Shown here piece by piece: positions 17,339 through 26,133 of a stretch of DNA of 64,000 bases. The notes under the pieces are model-generated. The model was given only the letters and a program-made list of their open reading frames with translations, searched no databases and was not told the DNA's origin. A program made the position numbers and the translations under genes. The DNA comes from an uncultured Acetatifactor sp. (GTDB lineage Bacteria > Bacillota > Clostridia > Lachnospirales > Lachnospiraceae): the NCBI GenBank assembly GCA_947625675.1, contig CANQPH010000006.1, forward strand, positions 1 through 64,000, given 5' to 3'. Each line of letters starts with the position of its first letter. Position 1 is the first letter of the stretch.

Positions 17339-18604
17339 ATGGCGACAAAGATTACCCCAGGCGGAATCAGGTGTTCTTTTTGCAACAAGACTCAGGGACA
17401 GGTGCGCAAGATGATCTCCGGGCCCTCCGGCGTATATATCTGCGATGACTGCGTGGAGATCTGTGCGGACATCCTGGCGGAGGAGCTGGAGGACGAGGAA
17501 TATGACGGAGAACGGGCTTCCGACATCAACCTCCTGACCCCCAAGGAACTGAAAGCTTTTCTGGACGACTACGTGATCGGACAGGAGGAAGCCAAGAAGG
17601 TGCTTTCCGTGGCGGTGTACAATCATTATAAAAGAGTGACCGCCCCCAGGACGCTGGACGACGTGGAACTGCAGAAGAGCAACATCCTGCTCATGGGGCC
17701 TACCGGTTCCGGCAAGACCTACCTGGCCCAGACCCTGGCCAAGATCATCAACGTGCCTTTCGCCATTGCGGACGCCACCACCCTGACGGAGGCCGGCTAC
17801 GTGGGCGAGGACGTGGAAAACATCCTGCTGAAGCTGATTCAGGCGGCGGATTACGATATCGAGAGAGCCCAGTACGGCATCATTTATATCGATGAGATCG
17901 ACAAGATCTCCAAAAAAGGCGAGAACGTCTCCATCACCCGGGATGTTTCGGGAGAGGGCGTGCAGCAGGCCCTGCTGAAAATCGTGGAGGGCACCGTGGC
18001 CAGCGTGCCGCCCCAGGGAGGGCGCAAGCACCCCCATCAGGAGCTTTTACAGATCGATACCACCAACATCCTGTTTATCTGCGGCGGCGCTTTTGACGGA
18101 CTGGAAAAAATCGTGGAGGCCAGGCTGGACCGCAAGTCCATCGGTTTCAATACGGAGCTGGCCCAGAAGAGCACCAAGGAGATCGGGGAACTGCTCAGTG
18201 AGGTGACGCCCCAGGATCTGGTGAAGTTCGGTCTCATTCCGGAGTTCGTGGGCCGGGTGCCCATCAACGTGGCCCTGCAGGGCCTGGACAGAGAAGCTTT
18301 GGTCAGGATCCTGACGGAGCCCAAGAATGCGCTGATCAAGCAGTACCGAAAGCTCTTTGACCTGGACGGCGTGGAGCTTCGATTTGAGGACGGGGCCGTG
18401 GAAGCCATAGCGGACAGGGCTTTTGAGCGCAAGACCGGTGCCAGAGGACTTCGTTCCATCATGGAAGACGTCATGATGGACATGATGTACGAAATCCCAT
18501 CGGATGAAAGCATTGAGGCCTGCGTGGTGACCAGGGATGCGGTGGAAGGGAAGGGAGAGCCCCTTACCATCCGTCGGGAATCCCCCATGAAAAAGGCGAG
18601 ATAG
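17339..18604 (+). CDS. clpX: ATP-dependent Clp protease ATP-binding subunit
   Basis: AAA+ unfoldase for ClpP. N-terminal zinc finger (CSFCNK...CDDCVEIC), Walker A GPTGSGKT, Walker [11 protein letters not shown], a pore-loop region and the sensor-2 region [13 protein letters not shown]. 421 residues, normal length. It is separated from clpP by the 57-bp repeat array, so cotranscription would carry the array in the mRNA. Confidence 0.97.
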   Translation: MATKITPGGIRCSFCNKTQGQVRKMISGPSGVYICDDCVEICADILAEELEDEEYDGERASDINLLTPKELKAFLDDYVIGQEEAKKVLSVAVYNHYKRVTAPRTLDDVELQKSNILLMGPTGSGKTYLAQTLAKIINVPFAIADATTLTEAGYVGEDVENILLKLIQAADYDIERAQYGIIYIDEIDKISKKGENVSITRDVSGEGVQQALLKIVEGTVASVPPQGGRKHPHQELLQIDTTNILFICGGAFDGLEKIVEARLDRKSIGFNTELAQKSTKEIGELLSEVTPQDLVKFGLIPEFVGRVPINVALQGLDREALVRILTEPKNALIKQYRKLFDLDGVELRFEDGAVEAIADRAFERKTGARGLRSIMEDVMMDMMYEIPSDESIEACVVTRDAVEGKGEPLTIRRESPMKKAR

Positions 18605-18608
18605 AGGA

Positions 18609-18655
18609 GAAGGGTGCTGCAAAAAGCGGGAAGTTGGTTTTGCAGCGCCCTTTTT
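18609..18655 (+). terminator. Intrinsic terminator between clpX and lon
   Basis: AAGGGTGCTGCAAAA pairs with TTTTGCAGCGCCC and is followed by TTTTT. It may terminate clpX or attenuate read-through into lon, which starts 20 bases later. Confidence 0.8.
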
Positions 18656-18674
18656 GCACAAAGGAAGGAATTGA

Positions 18675-21278
18675 GTGGGAAAAATGGAGGAAAAGGTTGT
18701 AAGAAAGCTGCCGGCGGTGGCATTGAGGGGGCTCACCGTTTTGCCGGGCCGGGTCGTGCATTTTGATTTGAGCCGCAGGAAATCCATTTTGGCGGCGGAA
18801 CGGGCCATGAAAGAGGACGGGGAATTGTTTCTGGTGACCCAGAAGGAACCAGAAACGGAGGATCCGGACTATGACGCAGTGTACCATATGGGCGTCGTGG
18901 CGCAGGTAAAGCGCATTAACAGAATGACCGGCGGAAATGTCAGAGTTTTCGCAGAGGGAGAGAGCCGGGGGATCCTGCTGGGATTCCAGGGAACCGGGGA
19001 AAAGGAAGGGGATATCCTGGCGGAGGGAGCTATCCTGACGGACGGAGGGATCCCAGGGAAAGGCTCTGTTCCGGCGGACGGAGCTAACTTGTCGGAAGGG
19101 GATACCCCGGTGGAGGGGGTTGTCCCGGCGGACGGAGACATCCCGGTGGAGGGAGTTGCCCGGGCGGACGGAGGAATCCCAGGGGAAGGCTCTGTCCCGG
19201 CGGACGGAGGCATCCCGGCGGAGGATGACTGTCTCGTGGCGGAGGTGGAGGAAGTGCCCTCTTGCGAAGGGGAGCTGGATTTCGTGAGGGAAGAAGCGAT
19301 GATCCGGCAGCTGGAAGAGATCGTCGTCTCTTATGGAAAATATTATCCCGCCCTGGGCGTGGTGCTGCAGAAGTTTTTTCAAACCGACAGGAAGCTGGAA
19401 CACCTGATCGATTTGACCGCCACCTTCATGCCCTTGCACTTTGCCGTCAAGCAGAAGCTCCTGGAGCTGCCCACCCTTGCGGAGCGATATGATTACCTGA
19501 TGGAAGTGTTGTATCAGGAAATGGAGATCGTCCAGACCAAGAAGGAAATGGCGGACAACGTCAAGGGACGGATGGAGAAGCATCAGAAGGAATATTTGCT
19601 GAGGGAGCAGATGTCCTATATCCGGCAGGAGCTGGGAGAGGATGAGGAGACGGATGCGGAGCAGTTTGAGGCGGCCCTGGAAAAGCTGAAGGCCGGCAGG
19701 GAAGTCAAGGAGAAGATCCGGAAGGAGATCAACCGGTTCAAAAATCTGAACTCCGGCAGTGCGGAAAGCTCCGTGGAACGAACCTATATCGAAACCCTGC
19801 TGGAAATGCCTTGGGATGCGGCATCCAGGGACAACACGGATTTGACCAGGGCGGAGAGGATCCTGGAGGAACAGCATTACGGCCTGGAGAAGGTCAAGGA
19901 GAGGATCCTGGAGTTCCTGGCGGTGCGGAGTCTGACCAAGCAGGGGGAAAGCCCCATCATCTGCCTGGTGGGCCCTCCCGGCACGGGCAAGACCTCCGTA
20001 GCCAAGAGCGTGGCGGAGGCTCTGGACAAGAAATATGTGCGCATCAGCCTGGGCGGGATCCGGGACGAGGCGGAGATCCGAGGCCATCGCCGTACCTACG
20101 TGGGCGCCATGCCCGGCCGTATCGCCGGGGCGCTCAGACAGGCCGGAGTGAAGAATCCTCTGATGTTGCTGGACGAGATCGACAAGGTCAGCAGCGATTA
20201 CAGGGGGGATACCTCTGCGGCCCTTCTGGAGGTGCTGGACGGGGAGCAGAACAGCCGATTCCGGGATCATTACATTGAGATTCCCATAGATCTGTCGGAG
20301 GTGTTGTTCATCGCCACGGCCAACACCACGGCCGCCATTCCCAGCCCCCTGTTGGATCGCATGGAGATCATCGAAGTCAATAGCTACACGGCCAATGAGA
20401 AGTTCCATATCGCCAAGGAACATCTGGTGGCCAAGGAATGGAAGCGCAATGGCCTGACGGAGCAGCAGCTGGTCATCAGCGACGCCGCCATCCGGCAGAT
20501 CATCGAGGGCTATACCAGGGAAGCGGGAGTAAGGGACCTGGAGAGGAAGCTGGGAGAGATCTGCAGAAAGGCCGCCAGGGAGCTGCTCACCGGCAAAAAC
20601 GGCAGGATCCGGGTCACGGGCCAGAACCTGACGAAGTATCTGGGCAATGTGAAGTATCTGCCGGACAAGCGGGATCTCACCGATCAGGTGGGAATCGTCC
20701 GGGGACTGGCCTGGACCAGCGTGGGCGGAGAGACCCTGCAGATCGAAGTCAACGTCATGCCCGGCAAGGGGGATATCGACCTGACGGGCCAGATGGGGGA
20801 CGTGATGAAGGAGTCCGCCATCACCGGCATGAGCTTTGTCCGTTCCGTCAGCAAAAAATACCAGGTCAGCCCGGAAGTCTACCGCAAAAATGATTTTCAT
20901 ATCCATATACCGGAAGGGGCGGTGCCCAAGGACGGCCCCAGCGCCGGCATCACCATGGCCACGGCCCTGGTTTCCGCAGTGACCGGCATCCCGGTCCACG
21001 GGGATCTGGCCATGACCGGGGAAATCACCCTGCGGGGAAGGGTGCTTCCCATCGGCGGGCTCAAGGAAAAGCTCCTGGCGGCCAAGACGGCGGGCATGAA
21101 GAAGGTGCTGGTGCCGGAGGACAACCGCAAGGACGTGGAGGAGATTTCCCGGGAGATCAAGTCCGGCATGGAGATCGTCTTCGTCCGGAACATGAACGAG
21201 GTGCTGGAACAGGCCCTGGTCGCCCTGCCCCAGCCCAAACCGAAGAAAAAGAAGAAGCAGGATGTGGAGGAGTTATGA
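18675..21278 (+). CDS. lon: ATP-dependent protease Lon with a repeat insertion in its N-domain
   Basis: AAA+ serine protease for misfolded proteins. An N-terminal LAN/PUA-like substrate domain is followed by a long coiled-coil (to about 350), an ATPase with Walker A GPPGTGKTS near residue 433, and a C-terminal protease with the Ser/Lys dyad (KDGPSAG near 756, the Lys of GGLKEKLLAAK near 797). About residues 112-184 are a G-x-x-P-x-D/E hexapeptide repeat placed in the N-domain between the strand RGILLGF and the strand CLVAEVEEV, which are adjacent in ordinary Lon. GTG 18675 has GGAAGG six bases upstream; ATG 18684 is the alternative. 867 residues, longer than usual because of the insert. Confidence 0.95.
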   Translation: MGKMEEKVVRKLPAVALRGLTVLPGRVVHFDLSRRKSILAAERAMKEDGELFLVTQKEPETEDPDYDAVYHMGVVAQVKRINRMTGGNVRVFAEGESRGILLGFQGTGEKEGDILAEGAILTDGGIPGKGSVPADGANLSEGDTPVEGVVPADGDIPVEGVARADGGIPGEGSVPADGGIPAEDDCLVAEVEEVPSCEGELDFVREEAMIRQLEEIVVSYGKYYPALGVVLQKFFQTDRKLEHLIDLTATFMPLHFAVKQKLLELPTLAERYDYLMEVLYQEMEIVQTKKEMADNVKGRMEKHQKEYLLREQMSYIRQELGEDEETDAEQFEAALEKLKAGREVKEKIRKEINRFKNLNSGSAESSVERTYIETLLEMPWDAASRDNTDLTRAERILEEQHYGLEKVKERILEFLAVRSLTKQGESPIICLVGPPGTGKTSVAKSVAEALDKKYVRISLGGIRDEAEIRGHRRTYVGAMPGRIAGALRQAGVKNPLMLLDEIDKVSSDYRGDTSAALLEVLDGEQNSRFRDHYIEIPIDLSEVLFIATANTTAAIPSPLLDRMEIIEVNSYTANEKFHIAKEHLVAKEWKRNGLTEQQLVISDAAIRQIIEGYTREAGVRDLERKLGEICRKAARELLTGKNGRIRVTGQNLTKYLGNVKYLPDKRDLTDQVGIVRGLAWTSVGGETLQIEVNVMPGKGDIDLTGQMGDVMKESAITGMSFVRSVSKKYQVSPEVYRKNDFHIHIPEGAVPKDGPSAGITMATALVSAVTGIPVHGDLAMTGEITLRGRVLPIGGLKEKLLAAKTAGMKKVLVPEDNRKDVEEISREIKSGMEIVFVRNMNEVLEQALVALPQPKPKKKKKQDVEEL
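19009..19225 (+). repeat. In-frame 18-bp tandem repeat (about 12 degenerate copies) inside lon
   Basis: Consensus close to GCGGACGGAGGCATCCCG, encoding hexapeptides such as GSVPAD, GGIPGE, GDTPVE, GDIPVE. Copies diverge by point changes but never break the frame. Confidence 0.9.
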
Positions 21279-21883
21279 TCATCAAAAAAGTAAGCCTAGA
21301 GACAGTCTGCGGCATCACCAGCAGGATTCCCGACAATCTCTACCCGGAAGTGGCTTTCGCAGGCCGGAGCAACGTGGGAAAATCCTCTTTGATCAACGCC
21401 TTGATGAACCGCAAGTCCCTGGCTAGAACCAGCGCCCAGCCGGGCAAGACCCAGACCATCAATTTTTACAATATCAACGACGCCCTGTATTTCGTGGATC
21501 TGCCGGGCTATGGTTACGCCAGGGCCAACGAAGAGGTAAAGGCGAAATGGGGAAAGATGGTGGAAAACTATCTCCACAAGTCAAAGATGCTGAAGGCGGT
21601 GTTCCTGCTCATCGACATCCGTCATGAACCCACCGCCAATGACCGTATCATGTACGAATGGATCGTGAGCCAGGGATATCATCCCATCATTATCGCCACC
21701 AAGCTGGACAAGATCAACCGCAGCCAGATCCAGAAGCAGGTGAAGCTGATCAAGACCTCCTTGCAGGCGGAGCCGGAGACCGTGGTGATTCCCTTCTCCG
21801 CCCTGAACAAACAGGGGAGGGAGGAGATCTATGGGCTTTTGGACGAGATGCTCGCATCGGAAAGCGGAGGCCCTGTGACATGA
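21275..21883 (+). CDS. engB: Ribosome biogenesis GTP-binding protein EngB/YsxC
   Basis: Essential small GTPase for 50S assembly. G1 GRSNVGKSSL, G2 with TSAQPGKTQT, G3 DLPGYGYA, G4 TKLDKI and G5-like SAL are all present. 202 residues. The start overlaps the lon stop by four bases (ATGA). lon-engB adjacency is widely conserved in Firmicutes. Confidence 0.96.
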   Translation: MIIKKVSLETVCGITSRIPDNLYPEVAFAGRSNVGKSSLINALMNRKSLARTSAQPGKTQTINFYNINDALYFVDLPGYGYARANEEVKAKWGKMVENYLHKSKMLKAVFLLIDIRHEPTANDRIMYEWIVSQGYHPIIIATKLDKINRSQIQKQVKLIKTSLQAEPETVVIPFSALNKQGREEIYGLLDEMLASESGGPVT

Positions 21884-23043
21884 AAATGAGAAAATATTGC
21901 AAGGCGGTGGTCAACCTGGGGCTGGCGTTTTGCGTGCTGCTGGCAGTGATCTTCCTGCTGCCCAGGCTCCTGTATTTTTTCCTGCCCTTTGTCATCGGCT
22001 GGATTATTGCCCTGATCGCCAGCCCCCTGGTGCGTTTCTTTGAAGAAAAAATGAAAATCAAGCGCAAGGCCGGCAGCGCCTTCGTCATCATCGTGGTCAT
22101 CGCCCTGGTGGTGCTGGTGCTGTACCTGGTCTGCGCCAGATTGGTCGATGAGCTGTTGGGCCTGATCGAGTCCCTGCCGGACATCTGGCAGAGTACCCAG
22201 GACGACCTGCAGGAGATCGGCAGAAACCTGAGCGTGGTCTATACGAGGCTTCCGGCGGACGTGCAGAATACTTTGAGCAATATCGGTCAGGAGGCCAGCG
22301 CCTACGTGGGGGATCTGTTCAGCCGGATCAGCGCCCCTACCATTTCGGCGGTGGGAAATTTCGCCAAGCAGCTGCCCACCGTGATCATCGGAATCATCAT
22401 GTGCCTGCTTTCCGCCTATTTCTTCGTGTCGGACCGCAGCCAGATCAACGCCTGGTGCAGGCTGCACATGCCCCGCAGTCTGCAGGAACGTTACCATATG
22501 GCGCAGAAGAGCGTCAAACATTCCGTGGGCGGTTATTTCAAGGCCCAGCTGAAGATAGAGGTGTGGATGTACGTCCTCCTGGTCATCGGCCTGAGCGTCC
22601 TGCGGGTGAATTACGTGCTTTTGATCGCCCTGGGAATCGCGGTGCTGGATTTCTTCCCCTTTTTCGGAACCGGCACGGTGATGGTGCCCTGGGCCATCAT
22701 CAAGATCCTGAGCGGCGACTACAAAATGGCAGTGGGACTCCTCATCATCTGGGGCGTGGGCCAGCTGGCCCGGCAGATCATCCAGCCCAAGATCGTGGGG
22801 GATTCCGTCGGAGTCCCGCCCATCCCCACCCTGTTCCTTTTATTCCTGGGATATCGGCTGGGCGGCGTGCTGGGGATGATCCTGGCGGTTCCCCTGGGAC
22901 TGATCCTTTTTACCCTATATCAGGAGGGAGCCTTTGATACCACCAAGAACAGCTTCCTGATCCTGGTGGACGGGATCAACCGCTTCCGGCGGCTGGACGA
23001 GGAGGATCTGGCGGACGTGGAGGAGAGACAATCGAGCCGTTGA
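21880..23043 (+). CDS. AI-2E family integral membrane protein
   Basis: Polytopic membrane protein of the AI-2E/PerM family, with about eight hydrophobic segments and an extracellular domain after the third. The conserved C-terminal PPIPTLFLLFLGYRLGGVLGM region is present. The true start is ATG 21880, overlapping the engB stop (ATGA). 387 residues. Family members include autoinducer exporters, Na+/H+ antiporters and the sporulation protein YtvI; which applies here is unclear. Confidence 0.88.
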   Translation: MKMRKYCKAVVNLGLAFCVLLAVIFLLPRLLYFFLPFVIGWIIALIASPLVRFFEEKMKIKRKAGSAFVIIVVIALVVLVLYLVCARLVDELLGLIESLPDIWQSTQDDLQEIGRNLSVVYTRLPADVQNTLSNIGQEASAYVGDLFSRISAPTISAVGNFAKQLPTVIIGIIMCLLSAYFFVSDRSQINAWCRLHMPRSLQERYHMAQKSVKHSVGGYFKAQLKIEVWMYVLLVIGLSVLRVNYVLLIALGIAVLDFFPFFGTGTVMVPWAIIKILSGDYKMAVGLLIIWGVGQLARQIIQPKIVGDSVGVPPIPTLFLLFLGYRLGGVLGMILAVPLGLILFTLYQEGAFDTTKNSFLILVDGINRFRRLDEEDLADVEERQSSR

Positions 23044-23085
23044 AAAAGGTGTCGGAAGGAAAAGGTTTCCCCCGGCGCCTTTTAA
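23043..23085 (+). terminator. Intrinsic terminator after the AI-2E gene
   Basis: AAAAGGTGTCGG and CCGGCGCCTTTT form the stem and a T-rich tract follows. Confidence 0.75.
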
Positions 23086-23266
23086 ATTGTATTTTTTTCA
23101 AAACAATGACTTTCGGGTGAAACAATTTCTTATCATTTGCGATCTTATATAATAGAAAGAAACAGAAAGAAAACGAATTTGATGCAATTTTGAAACAATC
23201 GGGTTTTATCATGTATTGTAAGGAGGATAAGCAGGGAAGTATTGCGGAAAGGAGTATTTAATTAAT

Positions 23267-23965
23267 ATGAAAGGGAACATTTTGGTGTACAATAACAGCA
23301 CCCGCATCGTGGAGATCATGAAGCCGTTGTTTTCGGGGGAAGGGCTGCGTGTGTCCGTTGCGGGAACTTATGGGGAGATGCTGGAGGCTCTGGAAGAGCA
23401 GGACATTCACCTCCTGATCACGGACGTGAGACTGAAGCCCAGGGGATTCGTGAACGGGATCGAGCTGATCGCAGATATCAGGAAAAGAAGCAGCGTGCCC
23501 ATCATCATCGTCTCTGCGGAGGGAGGGGAGAGCTCCAAGATTCTGGCGCTGAATGCCGGAGCCGACGATTATGTCACGGTGGACTGCAATCCCCTGGAGA
23601 TCTTGGCCCGGGTGAAGTCCCAGTTGCGCCGTTATACCCAACTGGTGAACGTTTGCGCCAACATCGACCGCATCTACCAGGTGGGAGAGCTTGTGATCGA
23701 TGACATTCGCAGGAAGGTATCCGTGGACGGCAAGGAAGTGAAGCTGACCCCCATCGAATACAAGATTTTGAGACTGTTGGTGCAGGAGAGGGGACGGGTG
23801 CTCTCCATCACCCAGATCTACGAATCCATCTGGCACATGCAGGCCATTGGCGCTGACAATACCATTGCGGTACATATCCGGCACATTCGGGAGAAGATCG
23901 AACAAAATCCCAAGGAACCCAGATACCTCAAAGTGGTCTGGGGCACCGGCTACAAGGTGGGATAA
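23267..23965 (+). CDS. Orphan OmpR-type regulator with a degenerate receiver
   Basis: Winged-helix DNA-binding C-terminus is intact (LTPIEYKILRLL, VHIRHIREKIE, VVWGTGYKVG). The receiver keeps Asp53 (LITDVRL), but the acidic pair that binds magnesium is Asn9-Asn10 (VYNNST) and the conserved Lys is Val105 (YVTVDCNP). Ordinary phosphorylation is therefore unlikely and the protein may act without a kinase, as atypical receivers do. No histidine kinase is adjacent. 232 residues. The stop codon falls in the first arm of a palindromic element. Confidence 0.88.
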   Translation: MKGNILVYNNSTRIVEIMKPLFSGEGLRVSVAGTYGEMLEALEEQDIHLLITDVRLKPRGFVNGIELIADIRKRSSVPIIIVSAEGGESSKILALNAGADDYVTVDCNPLEILARVKSQLRRYTQLVNVCANIDRIYQVGELVIDDIRRKVSVDGKEVKLTPIEYKILRLLVQERGRVLSITQIYESIWHMQAIGADNTIAVHIRHIREKIEQNPKEPRYLKVVWGTGYKVG

Positions 23966-24146
23966 CAGTTCAGCCAGCCGCAGGCCAGGGAAGGGGCCCT
24001 GAAAAATCGTGCTCGCACGAATTTTTTCAGGGCCCCTTCCCGGGTCTGCGGCTGAGGGAGCGCCCGTACATGAGCAAAGATAGGTGCGAAGCACCGGAAA
24101 GTGCGCAAGCGCAGCTTTGCGAATGTATGGGCATGGCTGAACTGTT
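23964..24146. repeat. 183-bp palindromic element with perfect 13-bp terminal inverted repeats (MITE-like)
   Basis: AACAGTTCAGCCA at 23964-23976 and its exact complement at 24134-24146 bound the element. Inside is a very long hairpin (about 23977-24054: CAGCCGCAG, AGGGAAGGGGCCCTGAAAAA and their complements). No gene inside. It could be a non-autonomous mobile element or a structured RNA acting as terminator of the regulator gene. Confidence 0.7.
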
Positions 24147-24174
24147 GGGCGTAAGCGCCCGTACATGAGCAAAG
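24060..24174. repeat. Direct repeat pair GCGCCCGTACATGAGCAAAG
   Basis: Identical 20-bp copies at 24060-24079 and 24155-24174, each followed by a near-identical WTAGGTGC stretch. One copy lies inside and one just outside the 183-bp element. Confidence 0.75.
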
Positions 24175-24184
24175 TTAGGTGCAA

Positions 24185-24212
24185 GCCCCGGGCATTTTTG
24201 CCCGGGGCTTTG
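24185..24212 (+). terminator. GC-rich hairpin followed by CTTTG
   Basis: GCCCCGGGCA and TGCCCGGGGC flank a short T loop. It is strong enough to terminate transcription leaving the repeat element. The rest of 24213-24460 holds only a degraded repeat and a palindrome. Confidence 0.65.
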
Positions 24213-24324
24213 TCATGCGCACCGAAGTCGAATCCTGTTCGCCAGCCGCTCTCTGCCGCCAGCCATCCCTTATTCACAAACCGAATCCTCTCCGACTGCC
24301 GGAAGAGGGAACCGTAACTTCGCA

Positions 24325-24360
24325 GTAACAGTTCGGCTTGGGTGCAGGCTGAACTGTTAC
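24325..24360. repeat. Dispersed palindrome, copy A
   Basis: GTAACAGTTCGGC and GCTGAACTGTTAC form the arms. Thirty bases (24332-24361) are identical to 57805-57834. Confidence 0.8.
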
Positions 24361-24460
24361 GCTTCGCACGATAACGGAGGCAATGGTGCGGAATAAGCGG
24401 TTGACTTTTGAGGAAAACTGCACTAAGCTAGAGAAAAAGGAAAAAAGAGAGGTGTGGAAA

Positions 24461-25207
24461 TTGAACACAGAGATGAAAAAAGGCATCAGCGGCAGCACGC
24501 TTAAGCTCATAGCGATTTCGGCCATGCTGGTGGATCATATCGGGGCGGTGCTGTTGGTCCCGTATCTCACCGCTCCGGGAAATTGGACCCAGGAATTATA
24601 TGATCTCTATTATGTGATGAGGATGATCATCGGGAGGATCGCCTTCCCGATTTTCTGCTTCCTTTTGACGGAGGGCTTTGCGCATACCTCCAACGTGTGG
24701 AAATATGCGCTGCGCCTGGGGATCTTTGCACTGGTTTCGGAAGCCGCTTTTGACCTGGCTTTTGAAGGAGCCGTTCCGGCCTGGGGGTATCAGAACGTGT
24801 TCTTCACCCTGTTTTTGGGGCTTGCCGCCATGATAATCTGGAAGAAGCTGGAGGACAGCAGTCTTCCAAAGGTTGCCTGGATTCCCCTGGGACTGGCCGG
24901 GATTGCCGTCTGTATGTGTCTGGCGGAACTGCTGCAGACGGATTACGGCGCCTATGGCGTTCTGTGCATCGTGACCTTGTATTTGACCAGGGGAAACCGT
25001 CTCTTTCAGGTGGTGGCGGGCTGCGCCGCCCTGTGGGTGGGGGATTACCTTTTCGGTATGGGAGGCAGCGAGTTCTGGGCACCTTTGGGATTGCTTCCGG
25101 TGCTCTTCTATAGGGGAAGAAGAGGGCTGAAGCTGAAATATGTTTTCTATTTGTTCTATCCGGTGCATTTGACAATACTGTACCTGCTCAGCTTGATTTT
25201 GCTGTAA
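24461..25207 (+). CDS. TraX-family membrane protein
   Basis: Polytopic protein of about 248 residues with the family features LKLIAISAMLVDHIGAV at the N-terminus, RIAFPIFCFLLTEGF and a C-terminal FYLFYPVHLTILYL. TraX proteins were named for pilin acetylation on F plasmids; chromosomal members in Firmicutes are probable acyltransferases of unknown substrate. TTG 24461 with GAGAGG eight bases upstream is the most plausible start; ATG 24383 and ATG 24473 are alternatives. Confidence 0.82.
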   Translation: MNTEMKKGISGSTLKLIAISAMLVDHIGAVLLVPYLTAPGNWTQELYDLYYVMRMIIGRIAFPIFCFLLTEGFAHTSNVWKYALRLGIFALVSEAAFDLAFEGAVPAWGYQNVFFTLFLGLAAMIIWKKLEDSSLPKVAWIPLGLAGIAVCMCLAELLQTDYGAYGVLCIVTLYLTRGNRLFQVVAGCAALWVGDYLFGMGGSEFWAPLGLLPVLFYRGRRGLKLKYVFYLFYPVHLTILYLLSLILL

Positions 25208-25241
25208 GGTATGTCTGGAAGTTCATGGAAGGGAGTATACT

Positions 25242-26132
25242 ATGTTAGAGGTAATGGATTTGTCTAAAAAGTACGGGAAAGTGCGGGCTGCGGACCATGT
25301 GAGTTTTACGGTGCCTGACGGCCGGGTGGGGATTTTGCTGGGGCCCAACGGGGCCGGCAAATCTACGGTGATCAAAAGCATCGCCGGTCTGCTTCGGTTC
25401 GAGGGCCAAGTCAGGATCCAGGGAATCCCGTCCCGGGAAAAGGCGGCCAGGAAAATTTTCGCCTACGTGCCGGAGATGCCCAGCATGTATGACATGCTGA
25501 CGGTGCGGGAGCATATGGAGTTCATCCGCAGGGCCTATGGGGCGGAAACGACGGATCAGGAAGTGGAAGAGCTTCTGGCACGCTTCGAGCTTCTGGACAA
25601 ACAGGAAAAGCTGGGCAATGAGCTGTCCAAAGGAATGATGCAGAAGGTGAGCATCTGTTGCGCCCTGGTGATTCATCCTCAGGTGATTCTCCTGGACGAG
25701 CCCATGGTAGGTCTGGATCCGGCGGCCATCAAGGAGCTGAAACAGATGGTGCTGGAGCTGCGGGATCGGGGAGCAACGGTGCTGATCAGCACTCATATGC
25801 TGGAGATGGTGAAAGAACTGTGGGACATCACTTTCGTCATGAACCAGGGACATATCCTGGGCAGCTACAACAGGGAGCAGGTGGGAGACGAGGATCTGGA
25901 GGAACTATTCTTCGCCGTGACGGGACAGGAGAAGAAGGACCAAACCGCAGTAGGACAGGAGAAAGAAGACCTTACCGTGACGGGACAAGAGAAAAAAGAT
26001 CCGGCTGCAGCAGGACAGGAGCAGAACGGCTCAGCCGCAGCGGAGCGGGAGCAAAAAGACCTTGCCGCAACAGGACAGGAGAAACAGGATTCAGAAAAGG
26101 GTTCTTCCAACGCCGGGGAAGGAGGGCAGTAG
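25242..26132 (+). CDS. ABC transporter ATP-binding protein with a repeat-encoded tail
   Basis: Nucleotide-binding domain: Walker A GPNGAGKST, signature LSKGMMQKV, Walker B VILLDEPMVGLD, H-loop STHMLE. After about residue 225 comes a hydrophilic tail of ten-residue repeats (TGQEKKDQTA type) unrelated to the ABC fold. 296 residues in total. The permease gene follows at once, and the two form an exporter. Confidence 0.93.
   Translation: MLEVMDLSKKYGKVRAADHVSFTVPDGRVGILLGPNGAGKSTVIKSIAGLLRFEGQVRIQGIPSREKAARKIFAYVPEMPSMYDMLTVREHMEFIRRAYGAETTDQEVEELLARFELLDKQEKLGNELSKGMMQKVSICCALVIHPQVILLDEPMVGLDPAAIKELKQMVLELRDRGATVLISTHMLEMVKELWDITFVMNQGHILGSYNREQVGDEDLEELFFAVTGQEKKDQTAVGQEKEDLTVTGQEKKDPAAAGQEQNGSAAAEREQKDLAATGQEKQDSEKGSSNAGEGGQ
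25917..26096 (+). repeat. In-frame 30-bp tandem repeat (about six copies) at the 3' end of the ABC ATPase gene
   Basis: Units encode VTGQEKKDQT, AVGQEKEDLT, VTGQEKKDPA, AAGQEQNGSA, AAEREQKDLA and ATGQEKQDSE. Frame is kept throughout. Confidence 0.92.
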
Positions 26133-26133
26133 G

